NCBI GenBank assembly: GCA_018241665.1
Contig: JAFEDK010000013.1
Coordinates: forward strand, 262,340 to 326,339
DNA length: 64,000 nt
DNA from: Pseudomonadota bacterium
GTDB lineage: Bacteria; Pseudomonadota; Gammaproteobacteria; Burkholderiales; Rhodocyclaceae
Reading direction: 5' to 3'
Position 1 is the first letter of the stretch. The number at the start of each line of letters is the position of its first letter. Both the position numbers and the translations under genes were made by a program. This document shows, piece by piece, positions 1 to 8,481 of the stretch. Under the pieces are notes generated by a model, which searched no databases, was not told where the DNA came from, and saw nothing but the letters and a program-made list of their open reading frames with translations.

Positions 1-1
1 T

Positions 2-289
2 TCCCGTCGCCGACTCGAAGGCCTGCTTGCCATCAGACGCGTGGAAACCACCGTGTGGATGCACGGAAAGCCATTCGCCTGCTTCGTGCGGGGTTCCGAA
101 GTCCGACTGAGTATCGACGAGTCGAGTTTCGTCGGTAGCGGTATGCATGTCTTTGCATCATGCATCGATCGTTTCCTGGGGCTGTATGCGGGGCTGAACA
201 GTTTCATTCAACTGGTGATCCTTTCAGGAAAGACCGGAGAGGAGTTGATCCGATGCGCGCCCCGAAGCGGCACATTGGCCCTGGTCTGA
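2..289 (+). CDS. tssF: Type VI secretion baseplate subunit TssF, C-terminal part
   Basis: The window opens inside this gene; about 95 codons remain before the stop. The readable part (FVRGSEVRLSIDESSF, then FLGLYAGLNSF and ending GEELIRCAPRSGTLALV) matches the conserved C-terminus of TssF/VasA-type baseplate proteins, which form the T6SS wedge with TssE, TssG and TssK. The stop lies 37 bases past the start of the next gene, tssG, so the two are translationally coupled, as is usual for this pair. The order tssF-tssG-tssH is the common T6SS order and supports the call. Nothing can be said of its start or promoter. Confidence 0.85.
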   Translation, partial: SRRRLEGLLAIRRVETTVWMHGKPFACFVRGSEVRLSIDESSFVGSGMHVFASCIDRFLGLYAGLNSFIQLVILSGKTGEELIRCAPRSGTLALV

Positions 290-1290
290 TTGCGCATACG
301 CAGCTGGCGCCGGCGGCGTATGAGTTCTTTCAACTCGTCCGCCTGTATGAGCAGCTGTTCCGGAAAGACGGTGGAGATCCCGTCTCTGATCGGATCCGCT
401 TCCGCAACTCCCTGCATCTCGGCTTTGCGCCGAGCGAGGTCGATGCCATATCCGTCTTCCATGCAGGTGAGGGGGCGGATGTAGCGGAGGTCGAGATCAC
501 GCCAGGCTTCATCGGCATGCTGGGGGTGAGCGGGACGCTGCCGCTGCATTACACGGAGCGCATCGTCGAGCGGGAGCGCTACAGGCGGGATGTGGCGGGG
601 AGGGCTTTCCTCGATATCTTCGTGAATAGGGCGGTGGGCCATTTCTATCGGGCGTGGAAGAAATACAAGCTGCCCTATCTTTATGAGACGGATCGCCGGA
701 GCCATTTCCTGCCGCAGATCCTGTCGCTGCTCGGGCTTGGACAAGGGGCGCTGCGGCAGCGGATGCATGGGGCGACGGGGCCGATCGAGGATGAGTCACT
801 GGCCTGCTTTGCCGGGCTGCTGCGTCAGCGTCCCGTTTCGGCCAATGCGCTGGAGAGGATCCTCGGCGCCTATTTCCAGGCTGACATCGCCATCGAGCAG
901 TTTGTCGGGCGGTGGTACGAAGCGCCCCCCGAGCAGTGCTCGGCATTAGGTGGCCGCAATGCGCTGCTGGGGATGAACACCCTGCTCGGCAAGCGGGTCT
1001 GGCAACGGAATCTCGGGGTCCGGATCCATGTGCGGGCGTTGAGCTATGAACGCTATCTCGCATTCCTTCCCAGGGGAGAGTTGGCCGTGGCCCTCGCCAG
1101 CTTGCTCGAGTTTGCCGTTGCGGGCGCGTTCGAGTGCGAGCTCTGCCCGCAACTCAAGGCGTCCGAGGTACGTCCGGCAGTGCTGGGCGTGTTTGCGGGA
1201 GGGCGCCTGGGGTACGACACCTTCCTGATGCCTCCTGCACAAAACCGCGATCGCGACGATCTGCGATTTCTTGTCCATTGTCCGGATTAA
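253..1290 (+). CDS. tssG: Type VI secretion baseplate subunit TssG
   Basis: A 345-residue protein of normal TssG (VasB/ImpH) length; TssG pairs with TssF in the cytoplasmic T6SS baseplate. Visible family features include the N-terminal FFQLVRLYEQL segment, SDRIRFRNSLHLGFAPSEV, ITPGFIGMLGVSGTLPLHYTE, and the C-terminal GRLGYDTFLM. The ATG at 253 was chosen because an AGGAG sits just upstream (239-243) and because this start trims an unrelated N-terminal extension; it overlaps the tssF end by 37 bases. clpV follows after only 9 bases, so tssF-tssG-clpV read as one operon. No mutation or truncation is seen. Confidence 0.9.
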   Translation: MRAPKRHIGPGLIAHTQLAPAAYEFFQLVRLYEQLFRKDGGDPVSDRIRFRNSLHLGFAPSEVDAISVFHAGEGADVAEVEITPGFIGMLGVSGTLPLHYTERIVERERYRRDVAGRAFLDIFVNRAVGHFYRAWKKYKLPYLYETDRRSHFLPQILSLLGLGQGALRQRMHGATGPIEDESLACFAGLLRQRPVSANALERILGAYFQADIAIEQFVGRWYEAPPEQCSALGGRNALLGMNTLLGKRVWQRNLGVRIHVRALSYERYLAFLPRGELAVALASLLEFAVAGAFECELCPQLKASEVRPAVLGVFAGGRLGYDTFLMPPAQNRDRDDLRFLVHCPD

Positions 1291-1299
1291 GGTTGATTG

Positions 1300-3966
1300 A
1301 TGACGGCTTCTCTCAAAGTTCTGATCAGCAAACTCAACGTGCCTTGCCGTGTGGCGGCAGAGCGTGCAGCCAGCCTGTGCATGTCGCGCGGCAACCATGA
1401 GGTTGATATCGAGCACCTTTTCGTGGCCCTGCTGGAACAGTCCGGCACCGATCTTTCCCTGATTCTGGCGGGTAACCGGATCAGGGCGAAAGACGTCGAG
1501 CACGAGCTCAACCATGAGATCGGGCGTTTCAGGGGAGGGAACAGTCGGACCCCGGTATTTTCGGTCCGGATTTCCAAGCTGCTTGCCCAGGCCTGGTTGA
1601 TTGCGTCGCTGGATGCGAAGCGCCCCCGGATCCGCTCCGGGCACCTGCTGCTGGCCCTGCTGACGGAGCCGGAGCTGGAGCAGATCGCCTCGCGCAGTAC
1701 GCCTTCGCTTGCCCGTATCGGGCTGGACGAGCTCAAGCACAGGTTTGACGAGATGACCCGCGGGTCCGTCGAGGGCGGCGCTGACGCAGAGGGGGCTGAC
1801 GGGTCTGCCGACAGTGAAGCGGCTCCGGGCCTCGCTCCCGGCGACGACGACAACCCGGCCTTGAGCCGCTACACGACGAACCTCACGCAGCAGGCCAGGG
1901 AAGGGCGGCTCGATCCGGTGATCGGCCGTGAAGCAGAGATCAGCCAGCTCATCGACATCCTGCTGCGCCGCCGGCAGAACAATCCCATCCTGACCGGCGA
2001 GGCCGGCGTCGGCAAGACGGCGGTTGTGGAGGGCCTGGCCCTGCGCATTGCGGCCGACGATGTGCCCGCAGCGCTGCGCGGCGTGAATCTCCATGTGCTC
2101 GACATGGGCCTGCTGCAGGCCGGGGCCAGCGTCAAAGGGGAGTTCGAAGGTCGTCTGAAAGGGGTCATCACGGAGGTCAGGCAGAGTTCTGCCCCGATCG
2201 TGCTGTTCATCGACGAAGCGCACACGCTGATTGGTGCAGGGGGGCAGTCCGGCCAGAACGATGCGGCCAATCTCCTGAAGCCTGCGCTGGCCCGTGGCGA
2301 GCTGCGTACCATTGCGGCGACGACCTGGGCCGAGTACAAGAAGTATTTCGAGAAGGATGCCGCGCTGGCCCGGCGCTTCCAGGTAGTCAAGGTCGAGGAG
2401 CCGGGCGAGCCAGTCGCTGCCGCGATGCTGCGCGGGATGGTGCCCCTGATGGAGCGTCATTTCGGGGTCCGCGTATTGGACGAGGCAGTGACCGAAGCGG
2501 TTCGTCTGTCTCATCGCTACATCAGCGGGCGACAGTTGCCCGACAAGGCCGTCGGTGTCCTCGATACGGCGTGTGCCCGTGTCGCGCTGGCCCATGGCGC
2601 GACGCCCTTGCTCATCGAGCAGCTGCAGCGGGAAAAGGAACGGGTGGAGGCCGAGCTTGCGGCGCTCCGGCGGGAGTCGGTGGAGGTTCCCCATGCGCCC
2701 GAACGCATCTCCGGACTGGAAAGCCGCGTCGAAGCGCTGGCGGGCGAGCTCGCCAGGCATCGCGCCCGCCTCGATGAGGAGCGCAGTCTCGTCGGGCGCA
2801 TTCTCGAACTCAGGGCGGGGATCGAAGACCGGCAGTCCGGCTGGCCTGCAACGCCTGGCTGCGAGGGAAGCATCCCGCCGACCAAGGCTCTCGAGGAGGC
2901 GCTGCAACGCCTGAGCTTGCTGCAGGGGGGCAGGCCGATGGTGCCGGCGCAGGTTGACCGCCATGTGGTGGCCGATGTCGTTTCCGGGTGGACAGGGATT
3001 CCTCTGGGCAAGATGGGGGGAGACGAGATCCAGACCGTCCTCAAGCTGAGCCTCCTGCTCCGGGAGCGGGTCGTCGGTCAGGATTACGCGCTGGAGGCCA
3101 TTGCGCAGCGCGTGCGCACCGCCCGCGCGGCGCTCGAGAATCCCGACAAGCCAAAGGGGGTCTTCCTCTTCGTCGGGCCGTCCGGCGTCGGCAAGACCGA
3201 AACCGCGCTGGCGCTGGCGGACGTGCTGTACGGCGGCGAGCGGCGACTGGTCACCATCAACATGAGTGAATACCAGGAAGCCCATACCGTCTCCGGCCTG
3301 AAGGGGGCGCCGCCAGGCTATGTCGGCTATGGGGAGGGCGGTGTGCTGACCGAGGCCGTGCGGCGTAATCCCCATTGCGTGGTGTTGCTGGACGAGGTCG
3401 AGAAAGCGCATCCGGACGTCCTCGAACTGTTCTTCCAGGTGTTTGACAAGGGCGTGCTGGAAGATGGGGAAGGGCGCGAGATCGACTTCCGCAACACGCT
3501 GATCATCCTGACCAGCAACGTCGGGTCTGCGCAGATCATGCAGGCCTGCCTGAACAGGGATGTCGACGCCCTGCCGTCGGGGGATGAACTGGCGGAAGCC
3601 CTCCGTCCGGTGCTGTTCAAGTCCTTCAAACCGGCCTTTCTGGGGCGGGTGAAGGTCGTACCCTATTTCCCCGTCTCGGACGCCGTGCTGGAGCAGATCA
3701 TCCAGTTGAAGCTGGAGCGAATCCGCCGCCGCGTTGCGGCCCACCATCAGGCCGCGCTGGAGTGGGATCACTCGGTGATCGACACCGTTCTTGAGCGCTG
3801 CACCGAGGTGGACTCCGGCGCGCGCAATGTGGATCACATCCTTGACGGGACGCTGCTGCCGGGAATCGCGGACATCGTGCTGGCACGCATGGCGGATGGT
3901 GAAGGTGTCGGGAGGATCGACGTCAGGGCCAGCGCGCAGGGGCATTTCCTGTACTCCATCGCGTAA
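1300..3966 (+). CDS. clpV: Type VI secretion ATPase TssH (ClpV)
   Basis: An 888-residue AAA+ protein with the ClpV architecture. A Clp N-terminal repeat domain (about 1-150) is followed by an Asp/Gly/Ala-rich linker (about 155-190). The first AAA+ module has Walker A GEAGVGKT at about 233-240 and Walker B with LFIDEAH near 301-307. A coiled middle domain rich in Glu/Arg lies at about 440-530, and the second AAA+ module has GPSGVGKT at about 626-633 and VLLDEVEKAHP. ClpV disassembles contracted T6SS sheaths in the cytoplasm. Gene position directly after tssG separates it from the general chaperone ClpB. The ATG at 1300 directly follows an in-frame TTG; the ATG is the better start. Confidence 0.93.
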   Translation: MTASLKVLISKLNVPCRVAAERAASLCMSRGNHEVDIEHLFVALLEQSGTDLSLILAGNRIRAKDVEHELNHEIGRFRGGNSRTPVFSVRISKLLAQAWLIASLDAKRPRIRSGHLLLALLTEPELEQIASRSTPSLARIGLDELKHRFDEMTRGSVEGGADAEGADGSADSEAAPGLAPGDDDNPALSRYTTNLTQQAREGRLDPVIGREAEISQLIDILLRRRQNNPILTGEAGVGKTAVVEGLALRIAADDVPAALRGVNLHVLDMGLLQAGASVKGEFEGRLKGVITEVRQSSAPIVLFIDEAHTLIGAGGQSGQNDAANLLKPALARGELRTIAATTWAEYKKYFEKDAALARRFQVVKVEEPGEPVAAAMLRGMVPLMERHFGVRVLDEAVTEAVRLSHRYISGRQLPDKAVGVLDTACARVALAHGATPLLIEQLQREKERVEAELAALRRESVEVPHAPERISGLESRVEALAGELARHRARLDEERSLVGRILELRAGIEDRQSGWPATPGCEGSIPPTKALEEALQRLSLLQGGRPMVPAQVDRHVVADVVSGWTGIPLGKMGGDEIQTVLKLSLLLRERVVGQDYALEAIAQRVRTARAALENPDKPKGVFLFVGPSGVGKTETALALADVLYGGERRLVTINMSEYQEAHTVSGLKGAPPGYVGYGEGGVLTEAVRRNPHCVVLLDEVEKAHPDVLELFFQVFDKGVLEDGEGREIDFRNTLIILTSNVGSAQIMQACLNRDVDALPSGDELAEALRPVLFKSFKPAFLGRVKVVPYFPVSDAVLEQIIQLKLERIRRRVAAHHQAALEWDHSVIDTVLERCTEVDSGARNVDHILDGTLLPGIADIVLARMADGEGVGRIDVRASAQGHFLYSIA

Positions 3967-4045
3967 GCCGCGATAGGCAGTCGACGTGATGCGTGCCATG
4001 CGGGCCGCATCACCTGTTAATTTTCCGTGTCTGGAGTGTGATGAG

Positions 4046-5689
4046 ATGGGGTATATCCGGTGGCTGCTGCGATCCGTGGCGCTGGTAGTGGTAGCAGGTG
4101 CGCCTGTAGCAGGTGCGGCGGAGCCGTCGCGAGGGATTCGCGGGGCGCTGGAGGCGGGGAACTTCGGGCTCGTTCCCGCTGCAAATTTTCGCCTGGCCAA
4201 CGGCGACTGCCGGAATTGCGTGACGATTCCACAGGCCCTCTGGTATTTCCGCGATGATTGGGCGGCGGTCCCGAAGCTTGCCCCAGCCGGTTTCAGCCGG
4301 GGGCTCGCGGCCCAGCAAGATGTTGCCGAATGGGCTGCCGCCGACAAGTGGCCCTTGGGCGGCGGTCTCCCGCCGCTGGTGTGGGTTGGATCGCCCCTGG
4401 TTGCGGAAGCGTGGCGGCTCGCTGAGGAGGGTTCGAGCCTCTCGGGGCCGGAGGGAGAGCGCCTTCCATTTGCCGTTGCACCCCGCCTCGCAAGCAACCA
4501 GTCGTATTACGACGCCCGCAGCGCAAGCCACTTTGCCGGGCGGACCCTGACCCTGCGCGGGCGGATGGAGGACGGGCGCTTCATCGCCCGCAGCATCTGG
4601 CCGGACGACTTCAGGCTGGATGCCGCGTCCGTGCCTTTCAAGCCCCTGGCGGCGGGGGAAACCATTTCATCCCTCGTGCGGGCGGAGGGCGGCGGCGCCC
4701 GTCAGCCGCTGGCGGCCCGGGTCCTGTGGCAGCGCTCGGCTGCGGGGCCTGGCGCGTGGAACGGCAAGCCGGTACTGGCCGTCATGCTCAATGGTGCTCA
4801 GGGGGACGACGACGAGGCCCATGGCGGCCATTTCGCGATCGCCACCGGGCGTTTCGGGGACAAGGGGGAGTGGCGCGACTGGCTGGTGAACAATTTCTAC
4901 AACCTGGATTCGGTCAGCGAGAAGGGCATCATCGCTGCGTCCCTGCCGATGGATGCCTACATGGCCGATCTCAACAGCGGGCAGGCCTGGTACCGGCCGT
5001 CCTACATGCTGGTGGCGGTGCTGAAGGAGGAGCGGGCGGCGGCCTTGTACCAGGGCGCGATCTCCCGGGTCTTCAACCACTTCTACCGGCATGACTTCGT
5101 CTATCGGCATGCCAGTGCCAATTGCGCCGGAATCAGCATCGACACCTTGCGGACCCTCGGCTGGCAGGTCCCCAAGCAAGGGCCGACCAGCATGTTGAAG
5201 GCGATAGTCGGGCTGCCCTACATGGCGCTGAAGGAAGGGAGTCTGGAGAGCGGGCGCCAGGCATTCAACTACATGTCTGCGGAGCGAACGGCCCTTTACC
5301 CCTTTGTTGCCTTCGAAGCCATCGGAGAGGACATCCTCGGCCGCCTGCTGGCCGGCAAACACTCGGCCTCGGGGCTTGAGGGCATGCTGGCCGAGGATAT
5401 CGAGGCACTGGTCTATGTGCGGATCCCCCAGTTCCCCTCGTCCCGCGCGTTTGGTCAGGCACCGGTGGCATCCTTCGACGAATACATGCAGCGTACGCCG
5501 GAAGACCGGAAGGACTGGAAGATCATTCCCGTGCCGCCGCGCCCTTTCCCGGTTGCGTTGCAGGATGGGGGCGGGGCCGTGGAGTCTGTCGAGGGATCGA
5601 GTATTGCACTGGCTGCCTATGGTGGATTCTTCGGCGTGACCGCCGTCGGTCTGTGGCGCCGGCGCAGTCGGCGTCGACGTGCCGCCTGA
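4046..5689 (+). CDS. Exported, C-terminally anchored protein of unknown function next to the T6SS genes
   Basis: I do not recognise a named family. The 547-residue protein starts with a clear Sec signal peptide (Arg near the start, hydrophobic stretch, AGAA site near residue 25) and ends with one hydrophobic segment (about 521-537) followed by a run of arginines, so it should be held in the envelope at both stages of export. In the middle are HGGHFAIATG (His259/His262) and, about 100 residues later, ANCAGISIDTL (Cys360). A His-containing strand before a Cys at a helix start is the order of permuted NlpC/P60-papain folds such as LRAT or DUF4105-like domains; this is inference from two motifs. 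Two cysteines also occur near residue 35-38. It starts 79 bases after clpV on the same strand and may be co-transcribed. Confidence 0.6.
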   Translation: MGYIRWLLRSVALVVVAGAPVAGAAEPSRGIRGALEAGNFGLVPAANFRLANGDCRNCVTIPQALWYFRDDWAAVPKLAPAGFSRGLAAQQDVAEWAAADKWPLGGGLPPLVWVGSPLVAEAWRLAEEGSSLSGPEGERLPFAVAPRLASNQSYYDARSASHFAGRTLTLRGRMEDGRFIARSIWPDDFRLDAASVPFKPLAAGETISSLVRAEGGGARQPLAARVLWQRSAAGPGAWNGKPVLAVMLNGAQGDDDEAHGGHFAIATGRFGDKGEWRDWLVNNFYNLDSVSEKGIIAASLPMDAYMADLNSGQAWYRPSYMLVAVLKEERAAALYQGAISRVFNHFYRHDFVYRHASANCAGISIDTLRTLGWQVPKQGPTSMLKAIVGLPYMALKEGSLESGRQAFNYMSAERTALYPFVAFEAIGEDILGRLLAGKHSASGLEGMLAEDIEALVYVRIPQFPSSRAFGQAPVASFDEYMQRTPEDRKDWKIIPVPPRPFPVALQDGGGAVESVEGSSIALAAYGGFFGVTAVGLWRRRSRRRRAA

Positions 5690-5762
5690 GTCGGGCATCC
5701 AAGGGTCCGTGGGACGGCATGCCCGCTGATCCTGCCAGATCTCGGCTGCGGTACTCCAGAAG

Positions 5763-5794
5763 CGACAAAGCCGCGTAAACACGCGGCTTTGTCG
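5763..5794. terminator. Perfect 13-bp hairpin between convergent genes
   Basis: CGACAAAGCCGCG at 5763-5775 pairs exactly with 5782-5794 around a 6-base loop. It sits 74 bases after the exported-protein stop and 47 bases after the ychF stop. There is no long T tract, so a bidirectional terminator role is likely but not certain. Confidence 0.6.
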
Positions 5795-5806
5795 ACTTCC
5801 CCTGCG

Positions 5807-5830
5807 GCCTTCCTGATGTTCCAGGAAGGC
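5807..5830 (-). terminator. Second hairpin, downstream of ychF
   Basis: GCCTTCCTG (5807-5815) pairs with CAGGAAGGC (5822-5830), 10 bases past the ychF stop codon on the minus strand. No U tract follows. It probably ends or protects the ychF transcript. Confidence 0.5.
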
Positions 5831-5840
5831 TCCGGAAGGT

Positions 5841-6932
5841 TTATACGTTGAACAGGAAGTTCAGTACGTCGCCATCCTTCACCACGTATTCCTTGCCTTC
5901 CGAGCGCATCTTGCCGGCTTCCTTGGCGCCCTGTTCGCCCTTGAAGGCGATGAAGTCTTCGTAGGAGATGGTCTGGGCGCGGATGAAGCCGCGTTCGAAG
6001 TCGGTGTGGATGACGCCGGCGGCTTGCGGCGCGGTGTCGCCGACGTGGATGGTCCAGGCGCGCACTTCCTTCACGCCGGCGGTGAAGTAGGTCTGCAGGC
6101 CGAGCAGGCTGTAGCCGGCGCGGATCAGGCGGTTGAGGCCGGGTTCTTCGAGGCCCAGGTCGGCCAGGAAGGCCATTTTGTCTTCGTCGTCCAGGTCGGC
6201 GAGTTCCGCTTCGATCTTGGCGCACAGGGCGACGACCGGAGCGCCTTCCTTGGCGGCGTGCTCGCGCAGGCGGTCGAGGTAGGGGTTGTTCTCGAAGCCG
6301 TCTTCCATCACGTTGCCCACGTACATGGCGGGCTTGAGGGTCATCAGGCACAGGGGCTTGAGGATCAGCTTCTCGTCGTCGCTGAGCTTCATGGTGCGTG
6401 CCGGCTGGCCTTCGTTGAGGTGCGGCAGCAGCTTTTCGAGGATGGCGACCAGCTTCTGGGCATCCTTGTCGCCGGAACGGGCCTTCTTGTTCTCCCGGTG
6501 GATGGCCTTCTCGACGGCGGCCATGTCGGCCAGCGCGAGTTCGGTGACGATGGTCTCGATGTCGGCGAGCGGGTCCACCTTGCCATTCACGTGGATGACG
6601 TTCTCGTCGTCGAAGCAGCGCACCACGTTGACGATGGCGTCGGTCTCGCGGATGTTGGCAAGGAACTGGTTGCCGAGGCCTTCGCCCTTGGAGGCGCCGG
6701 CGACCAGGCCGGCGATGTCCACGAATTCGACGATGGCGGGCTGGACCTTCTGCGGCTTGACGATTTCGGACAGGGCGTCGAGGCGGGGATCGGGCACTTC
6801 AACGATGCCCACGTTGGGCTCGATGGTGCAGAAGGGATAGTTCTCGGCGGCGATGCCGGCCTTGGTGAGGGCGTTGAAAAGGGTCGATTTGCCGACGTTG
6901 GGCAGGCCGACGATGCCGCATTGGAGAGCCAT
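5841..6932 (-). CDS. ychF: Redox-regulated ATPase YchF (Obg-family P-loop protein)
   Basis: 363 residues, the usual YchF length. The G1 loop GLPNVGKS is at residues 9-16, the switch region carries [20 protein letters not shown], and the C-terminal TGS-like domain ends [21 protein letters not shown]. The NxxE motif that gives this family ATP rather than GTP preference is not checked here, but overall identity to the family is unmistakable. YchF is a cytosolic ribosome-associated ATPase linked to oxidative-stress responses. It is probably a single-gene unit: a promoter-like pair lies about 165 bases upstream, and two hairpins lie downstream. Confidence 0.95.
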   Translation of the reverse strand: MALQCGIVGLPNVGKSTLFNALTKAGIAAENYPFCTIEPNVGIVEVPDPRLDALSEIVKPQKVQPAIVEFVDIAGLVAGASKGEGLGNQFLANIRETDAIVNVVRCFDDENVIHVNGKVDPLADIETIVTELALADMAAVEKAIHRENKKARSGDKDAQKLVAILEKLLPHLNEGQPARTMKLSDDEKLILKPLCLMTLKPAMYVGNVMEDGFENNPYLDRLREHAAKEGAPVVALCAKIEAELADLDDEDKMAFLADLGLEEPGLNRLIRAGYSLLGLQTYFTAGVKEVRAWTIHVGDTAPQAAGVIHTDFERGFIRAQTISYEDFIAFKGEQGAKEAGKMRSEGKEYVVKDGDVLNFLFNV

Positions 6933-7096
6933 GGAGTTCCTTTGAAAAACAGGGCACTTCGGAGCCTTGTGCAGGCATCGTCGAAGCGCGCGACCCGCGC
7001 CGGGGGCGAAACCGGGGCGGGGGTGGGTCAGGACAAGACAGCAGGACCGGGGCCGTGGCTCAACGGTTCTGGGCTGCTTTGTTCCGGAAAATCAGC

Positions 7097-7126
7097 ATTG
7101 TACCGCTGTTGCCCAGCCCCTTCCAA
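7097..7126 (-). promoter_or_regulatory. Possible sigma-70 promoter for ychF
   Basis: On the minus strand TTGGAA (7126-7121) and TACAAT (7102-7097) are 18 bases apart, upstream of ychF. Transcription would start near 7090, giving a leader of about 160 bases. Confidence 0.4.
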
Positions 7127-7152
7127 AGGCATGTTCACGTGCCGACGCGGGG

Positions 7153-7180
7153 CCGGACGACCTCGTGGGAGGCCGTCCGG
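7153..7180 (-). terminator. Hairpin after argD
   Basis: A 12-bp stem with one G-T pair (7153-7164 with 7169-7180, 4-base loop) lies 17 bases past the argD stop on the minus strand. There is no T run, so it may be a transcript-stabilising or weak terminator structure. Confidence 0.45.
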
Positions 7181-7197
7181 ACATGCGGCGCGTGCCG

Positions 7198-8391
7198 TCA
7201 GGCCTTGCGGGTAGCGTGCAGCAGGGTGTCGAGCAGGCCGATCATCTCGTCGATTTCGGCGGTGCTGACGGTCAGCGAGGGCATGAAGCGCAGCAGGTTG
7301 GGGCGTGGCGAGTTGAGCAGCAGGCCCTTGGGCGAATGCTCGAGGGCGCCCTTCACCAGCGCCGGGCCACGCTCGTCGTCGAGGATCAGCGCACGCAGCA
7401 GGCCTTGGCCCCGTTCACCGACGAGGCCGTGGCGGGCGACCAGCTCGTTGAGGGCGGCCGACAGGTAACGGCTGGTCTCTTCGACCTTGTCCAGGAAGCC
7501 GGGGCTGGTCAGGCGACGCATCACCGCCGCGCCGACTGCGCACATCAGCGGGTTGCCGTTGTAGGTACCGCCCTGGTCGCCGGGTTCGAAGCAGCACACC
7601 GCTTCGCGGGCCAGCAGGGCCGACAGGGGCACGCCGCCGCCGATGCCCTTGCCGAGGGTCATGATGTCCGGCTCGATGCCGGCATGCTCATAGGCGAACA
7701 GGCGGCCGGTGCGGCCCACGCCGGTCTGTACCTCGTCGACGATCAGCAGCAGGCCGTGTTCGCGGGTGAGCTCGCGCAGGGCCTGCAGGAAATCGGGCTC
7801 GGCAGGGATCACGCCGCCTTCGCCCTGCACGGGTTCGAGCATCACCGCGACGGTCTTGGGGCCGATCAGGGCCTTCACCGAGTCGAGGTCGTTGAGCTTG
7901 GCCTTCGGGAAGCCCGGCACCTGCGGCGCGAAGAGGGTGTCCCAGCCTGGCTTGCCGGAGGCCGACATGGTGGCCAGCGTGCGGCCGTGGAAGGCGTGCT
8001 CGAAGGTGATGATCTCGTAGGCGCCGTCACGGTTGAGGCGACCCCACTTGCGGGCCAGCTTGATGGCGCCTTCATTGGCTTCGGCGCCGGTGTTGGCGAA
8101 GAACACCCGGTCGAAGACGGAATGGCGGGTCAGCAGGCCGGCCAGCTCGATGGCCGGGCCGTTGTAGAAAGCCGGGCTCGGGTTGATCAGCTGGGCGCCC
8201 TGGGTGGCGAGGGCTTCGCTGATTTCCGGCGGACAGTGGCCCAGGCAGTTCACCGCCCAGCCCTGCACGAAGTCGAGATAGGCCTTGTCTTGTTCGTCGT
8301 AGAGCCAGGAACCACTGCCTCGGACGAAGACGAGCTCGGGCCGGTTTGTGATGTACATCAACGAATTGGCGTCGAATTCGCCGTATTGCAT
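7198..8391 (-). CDS. argD: Acetylornithine aminotransferase (class III PLP aminotransferase)
   Basis: 397 residues, normal for ArgD. The enzyme converts N-acetylglutamate semialdehyde to N-acetylornithine in arginine synthesis and often also serves in lysine synthesis. Visible features: [16 protein letters not shown] (phosphate-binding loop, about 100-115), FHGRT (134-138), [12 protein letters not shown] with Asp219, and the PLP lysine Lys248 in [17 protein letters not shown] follows. argB, two steps earlier in the pathway, lies 7 kb away on the same strand. Confusion with SOAR or ornithine aminotransferase cannot be fully excluded, but length and motifs favour ArgD. Confidence 0.88.
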   Translation of the reverse strand: MQYGEFDANSLMYITNRPELVFVRGSGSWLYDEQDKAYLDFVQGWAVNCLGHCPPEISEALATQGAQLINPSPAFYNGPAIELAGLLTRHSVFDRVFFANTGAEANEGAIKLARKWGRLNRDGAYEIITFEHAFHGRTLATMSASGKPGWDTLFAPQVPGFPKAKLNDLDSVKALIGPKTVAVMLEPVQGEGGVIPAEPDFLQALRELTREHGLLLIVDEVQTGVGRTGRLFAYEHAGIEPDIMTLGKGIGGGVPLSALLAREAVCCFEPGDQGGTYNGNPLMCAVGAAVMRRLTSPGFLDKVEETSRYLSAALNELVARHGLVGERGQGLLRALILDDERGPALVKGALEHSPKGLLLNSPRPNLLRFMPSLTVSTAEIDEMIGLLDTLLHATRKA

Positions 8392-8481
8392 GGCGCTATC
8401 TCCTTGCGTAAAGCGATAAATGTTAGCGCGCGCAGGGTCGCGATGCGACCTTTCACGGAAAATTCATGCGGCGCACCGGAC

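Noticed and set aside
946-4497. Very long minus-strand open frame opposite clpV
   Set aside because: It is the antisense shadow of clpV in high-GC DNA; composition is Arg/Pro/Gln-rich, no motif, and the plus-strand protein is certain.
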